Shown here piece by piece: positions 61,424 through 64,000 of a stretch of 64,000 nucleotides of DNA. The notes below the pieces were generated by a model. It saw only the letters and a program-made list of their open reading frames with translations. It searched no databases and was not told the DNA's origin. Made by a program: the position numbers and the translations under genes. The stretch covers positions 1-64,000 of the forward strand of contig NZ_RHHQ01000025.1 in assembly GCF_003710825.1 (NCBI RefSeq). The letters are read 5' to 3'. The first letter of the stretch is position 1. Each line of letters begins with the position of its first letter. The stretch comes from Brevibacillus fluminis (lineage in GTDB: Bacteria > Bacillota > Bacilli > Brevibacillales > Brevibacillaceae).

Positions 61424-61452
61424 AGTATAGTAGAATTTTCTGGATTCGGCAA
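61424..61452 (-). promoter_or_regulatory. Promoter of the DUF3870 gene
   Basis: On the minus strand TTGCCG, 17 bases, TATACT, about 40 bases before the start codon. Confidence 0.6.
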
Positions 61453-61501
61453 AAGGAAAGGAACAGCTCCAACTACGGTTTTCCTCTTTTTTCGCCACCG
61501 T

Positions 61502-61553
61502 CCCAATCCCTACTCACGCATTCATAGGCGTGTGACCGGGATTGGGGTTTTTT
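61502..61553 (+). terminator. Strong plus-strand terminator with no adjacent plus-strand gene
   Basis: CCCAATCCC (61502-61510) pairs with GGGATTGGGG (61538-61547), with an inner TCACGC/GCGTGTGA stem, then T6. The nearest plus-strand gene is lepB, 445 bases upstream beyond the opposing DUF3870 gene. Confidence 0.85.
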
Positions 61554-61839
61554 CTTTTTCGGGGCTCTTGACCTCAAGTGTGCTTGAAGACGATTGGATG
61601 GCCTTTAAGGGGTTCAGTGAAATTGCTGAGTACTAGCCTCCAAACACACCATGTATTCCGGAAATACTTGGTCCAAAACTGCTTGAAACTGTAGTTTGAT
61701 CTGAATGTATAGGTCAGTTACAGAATCATGCTGTCTCGCTGTAACTAAACCTCATAATACGAACGGTCAGATTAGCAAATATTGTGTTAAAGTGTGGTTA
61801 TTGCACGAATAAATTCCTTATAGAAGATGAAGTGTTCTT
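61554..61839. other. Non-coding stretch before the VOC gene
   Basis: About 286 bases with no convincing gene. An inverted repeat CAGTTACAG...CTGTAACT lies at about 61716-61746. A CCGGAA palindrome region (TATTCCGGAAATA, about 61654-61666) is also present. It may be a promoter region or the remnant of a mobile element; I cannot decide. Confidence 0.4.
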
Positions 61840-62178
61840 GTGAAATTAAACCATCTCAATCTAACAGTCAGTGACGTTACAGCTACAATTGATTTCTTGG
61901 TGAAATATTTCGGATTGCAAAATGGGAACACACGCGGCAATACATTCGCTGTATTTTTTGACGACGGAGGGTTAGTGCTAACCTTGATGAAAGGTAAGCA
62001 AGTCAGCTATCCCAACACCTTTCATATCGGCTTCATTCAAGAAAGCGAGGATCGGGTGAACGAAATCAATCAACGCATGAAGGATGATGGGTTTGATGTG
62101 GAACCCCCACAACGATCTCACGCATGGACGTTCTATGTCCGAGCGCCTGGTGGATTTACTGTCGAGGTTCTGTGTTAA
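61840..62178 (+). CDS. VOC family (glyoxalase-like) protein
   Basis: 112 residues from GTG 61840; the ribosome binding site is weak (GAAGATGAAG). One vicinal-oxygen-chelate module pair: MKLNHLNLTVSDVTATIDFLVKYFGL with the metal-ligand histidine H4, then FPNTFHIGFI-like and the C-terminal FYVRAPGGFTVEVLC with the glutamate ligand. Could be a dioxygenase, lyase or a binding/resistance protein. Single gene with its own terminator. Confidence 0.83.
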   Translation: MKLNHLNLTVSDVTATIDFLVKYFGLQNGNTRGNTFAVFFDDGGLVLTLMKGKQVSYPNTFHIGFIQESEDRVNEINQRMKDDGFDVEPPQRSHAWTFYVRAPGGFTVEVLC

Positions 62179-62221
62179 TTGATTCCGCTAACGGCGATCG
62201 ATAGTTCAAAAATCCAAACAT

Positions 62222-62251
62222 AAAGGCAGCCTCCACAACCGGCTGCCTTTT
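62222..62251 (+). terminator. VOC gene terminator
   Basis: AAAGGCAGCC (62222-62231) pairs with GGCTGCCTTT (62241-62250) around a 9-base loop. Confidence 0.88.
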
Positions 62252-62340
62252 CTACGCTAACTGGCAGATTAACTCAACAAACTGGCACGAAAGAACGGCT
62301 GAATATACTGGCTCATAAAATTTTTTTCGTTCGTTTCAGA

Positions 62341-62367
62341 TGTCACAAATCAGAGCCTTACATCGTT
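62341..62367 (+). promoter_or_regulatory. ECF41-type promoter upstream of the second FAD oxidoreductase
   Basis: TGTCACA (62341-62347), 16 bases, CGTT (62364-62367). It has the same -35, spacing and three of four -10 bases as the element at 47936, and lies 33 bases before the ATG. An ECF41-type sigma pseudogene lies directly after the gene it precedes. Confidence 0.72.
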
Positions 62368-62400
62368 TTATGTGCAAAACGTAAAAGGAGCTGAGAAACG

Positions 62401-63585
62401 ATGAACGAGCTGACATGCATAATCATCGGAGGTGGCCATGCAGGACTTGCCGCGCTCAAAGCAATAAAGGAAACGACCCGGGGCATGGCGAACGGACGGC
62501 GGTTTCGGTTTGTACTGATCGACAAGCAGCCCAGTCATGTGCGCAAAGTGATGTTGTTCAGACCTGCCGCAGCAGGGGAAGAGATTATGGTTCCCTGGAC
62601 GCATTATTGTTCAGATGGAGTCGAATTCGTGCAAGGTACGGTAACATCCGTGGATAGTGGGGAAAAACGAATTCGATATACGGATGCACAAGGAAATGAT
62701 GCCCGAATTCGTTATGACCTTGTAGTCGTGGCGGTTGGTAGCATCGTTCGGCGACCGGATCCAGAGCAGGGCGGCATCGCCTTGACCGACCCGCAAGCCG
62801 CTGCAGACATCCAGATGAACTGGCGTGCCAATCTGCGGAAGGCTACTGGCGAGACGAACCCCGAGGAACGAAAGCGGCTGATGACAATCGCGGTTGCAGG
62901 AGCGGGAATCAGCGGAATCGAGACGGCCGCCGAGCTGGCGCTCGCGATGCGGAAGGAAGCTGAGGCGCTAGGGCTGAATTCGTCCGATACCTCCATCTAT
63001 TTGCTAAATGCACAAGAACGGGTGTTCCCGGAAGGGCCTGAGAAAGTTGGACAGAAGTTGGAGCAGACGCTCAACGATTGTGGAGTGACGGTGCTTCACA
63101 ATCGCAAGGCGATGCGAGACGAAGCAGGGGTGGTAACGTTGAACAATGGCGATTGTCTGGCGGCTTCCCTTTGTATATGGACGATTGGTCTAATACCGAA
63201 TCCGGTCCTTCGGGGAATGGGCCTGCCGCTTACTCCTGATGGCCGGGTACTGGTGGATGAATGTTATCGCGTCCAAGGGGTGCCGGGCGTATACAGCATT
63301 GGCGACTGTGCGAAAATCGTCGATCCGACAACCGGCAAGGCGGATCAAATGACGTGCAAAGAAGCTGGGCCGCAAGCGTTACGACTGGGGAAAATCGTGA
63401 TAGCCGATCTGGAGGGTCGTCCCGCGCCGGTTCACAAATCGGTGATGGAAGGTTTCGGCATCGGCTTGGGGGAAAATCGCGGGTTGCTGTGGGTACGCAA
63501 ATGGGGACTTGATATGATCATAACCGGAAAGCTTGCGTGGAAAATCAAGAAGCTGGCATGGGATTGGGCAAGTATGCTTCGATAG
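62401..63585 (+). CDS. FAD-dependent pyridine nucleotide oxidoreductase (NDH-2-like)
   Basis: 394 residues, AAAAGGAG before ATG 62401. FAD loop TCIIIGGGHAGLAALKAI at the N-terminus; NAD(P) loop IAVAGAGISGIETAAELALAM near residue 165; FAD-phosphate contact PGVYSIGDCAKI near 298. No redox-active C-x4-C pair, so not a disulfide reductase; type II NADH dehydrogenase or ferredoxin reductase-like. The C-terminal amphipathic KLAWKIKKLAWDWASML could touch the membrane. It is linked to an ECF41-type promoter and sigma pseudogene. Confidence 0.88.
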   Translation: MNELTCIIIGGGHAGLAALKAIKETTRGMANGRRFRFVLIDKQPSHVRKVMLFRPAAAGEEIMVPWTHYCSDGVEFVQGTVTSVDSGEKRIRYTDAQGNDARIRYDLVVVAVGSIVRRPDPEQGGIALTDPQAAADIQMNWRANLRKATGETNPEERKRLMTIAVAGAGISGIETAAELALAMRKEAEALGLNSSDTSIYLLNAQERVFPEGPEKVGQKLEQTLNDCGVTVLHNRKAMRDEAGVVTLNNGDCLAASLCIWTIGLIPNPVLRGMGLPLTPDGRVLVDECYRVQGVPGVYSIGDCAKIVDPTTGKADQMTCKEAGPQALRLGKIVIADLEGRPAPVHKSVMEGFGIGLGENRGLLWVRKWGLDMIITGKLAWKIKKLAWDWASMLR

Positions 63586-63642
63586 AAACAACGAGACTAG
63601 GATTGTAATATTTATAATAGCCCGAAAAAGTCGAGGCGTCGA

Positions 63643-63915
63643 GTGGAGGAATTGTACGATCAATATAGAGCGCTGCTGTTCACGCTGGCTTATCAGTTGA
63701 CAGGCTCTGCGGCAGACACGGTGTAGGACGTGTTTTTTAAGGCGTGCGACGTACATCCCGAACGTTTGGAGGAGCCGAAGGCGTATTTGTGCAAAATGGT
63801 AACGCCGATGCGATAAAATTGAAAATGGGTTAGCCGGTTCCTCGCATCCCTTGAACAAGGTAACGTCGATCAATTGGCCCGGATCTTGGCCGACGCGTTC
63901 AAGGTATATTTCTAG
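63643..63915 (+). pseudogene. ECF41-type sigma factor gene, broken
   Basis: Read in one frame from GTG 63643: VEELYDQYRALLFTLAYQLTGS and, after an in-frame TAG at 63724, DVFFKACDVHPERLEEPKAYLCKMVT, which is sigma region 2. TAA (63814) and TGA (63820) stops follow; then the frame resumes as VSRFLASLEQGNVDQLARILADAF, the start of the SnoaL-like extension (compare VNSLLQGNRNKLLELVSE of the intact gene at 49275). Most of region 2's end, all of region 4 and the end of the extension are deleted. No functional product is possible. Confidence 0.85.
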
Positions 63916-64000
63916 GTAATTTCACAAACCGGTAATTGAGTCCCAGAATGCACTTCAATTCATACTGTAAATCTCAGGGAAATCAAGCTGACGTTTCAAA

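Noticed and set aside
61415..61636. 73-codon plus-strand frame beside the orphan terminator
   Set aside because: It runs straight through the strong terminator hairpin and has no ribosome binding site.
1..64000. tRNA or rRNA genes, CRISPR arrays, prophage or integrase genes
   Set aside because: None recognised on either strand; no regularly spaced repeats and no integrase-type protein found.

Overview
The window looks like chromosomal DNA of a spore-forming, motile, medium-GC Firmicute, most likely Brevibacillus or a close relative in Paenibacillaceae. Supporting points are the asnS-dnaD pair, a CotSA-like coat glycosyltransferase cluster, a YheC/YheD spore-coat ATP-grasp protein, BirA-type operators at bioY/bioB, strong Gram-positive ribosome binding sites and sigma-A promoters. 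The genus is an inference from gene content, not a search result.

Layout. 1-3.7 kb is a patchy accessory stretch: a decayed IS110-type transposase, a truncated GyrI-like gene, an AlkX/YcaQ-type DNA glycosylase and a BtrH-like acyltransferase. 3.9-8.2 kb holds pepT, a small HEXXH protein, asnS and dnaD. 8.2-15.1 kb is a tightly packed glycan cluster (coiled-coil protein, CotSA-like GT4, RmlA-like nucleotidyltransferase, GT2, NAD-dependent epimerase, GT4, UDP-glucose dehydrogenase) preceded by a sigma-K-like promoter, so probably made in the mother cell during sporulation. 15.2-28.8 kb carries pepF, DUF523, an FtsW/RodA paralogue, a PucR regulator divergent from a GabP-type permease, a two-gene RND efflux system, a divergent SDR, YajQ and a membrane-anchored protein. 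28.9-35.4 kb has leuCD with a divergent LysR regulator, a thioredoxin, RluA, YheC/D and GNAT genes. 35.4-40.7 kb has an alpha/beta hydrolase, a GntR-CynX pair and bioY<>bioB with two BirA operators. 40.8-47.8 kb has a MarR-controlled MFS pump operon with two adaptors, a coiled-coil/phosphodiester glycosidase pair and an aminotransferase.

47.8-52.6 kb is a lower-GC accessory segment: an FAD oxidoreductase with an ECF41-type sigma factor, an amidase and an orphan Imm51 immunity gene, punctuated by three copies of one terminator; the 3' end of the aminotransferase gene is duplicated on the far side of the oxidoreductase-sigma cassette. 52.7-61.4 kb has two secreted proteins, a FliB-like methylase, a six-gene cobalamin salvage/assembly operon (cobD, cobU, cobS, cobC, cbiZ, cbiB) and signal peptidase I. 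61.8-64 kb ends with a VOC protein, a second FAD oxidoreductase and a wrecked ECF41-type sigma gene.

The most interesting signal is a paired ECF41 system. Both FAD oxidoreductase genes (47996 and 62401) are preceded by TGTCACA-N16-CGT(C/T), the promoter type read by ECF41 sigma factors, and both are followed by an ECF41-type sigma gene. One sigma gene is intact with the WLPEP, DGGGK and NPDKL signatures; the other is broken by stops and a deletion. The surviving sigma factor could therefore drive both oxidoreductases.
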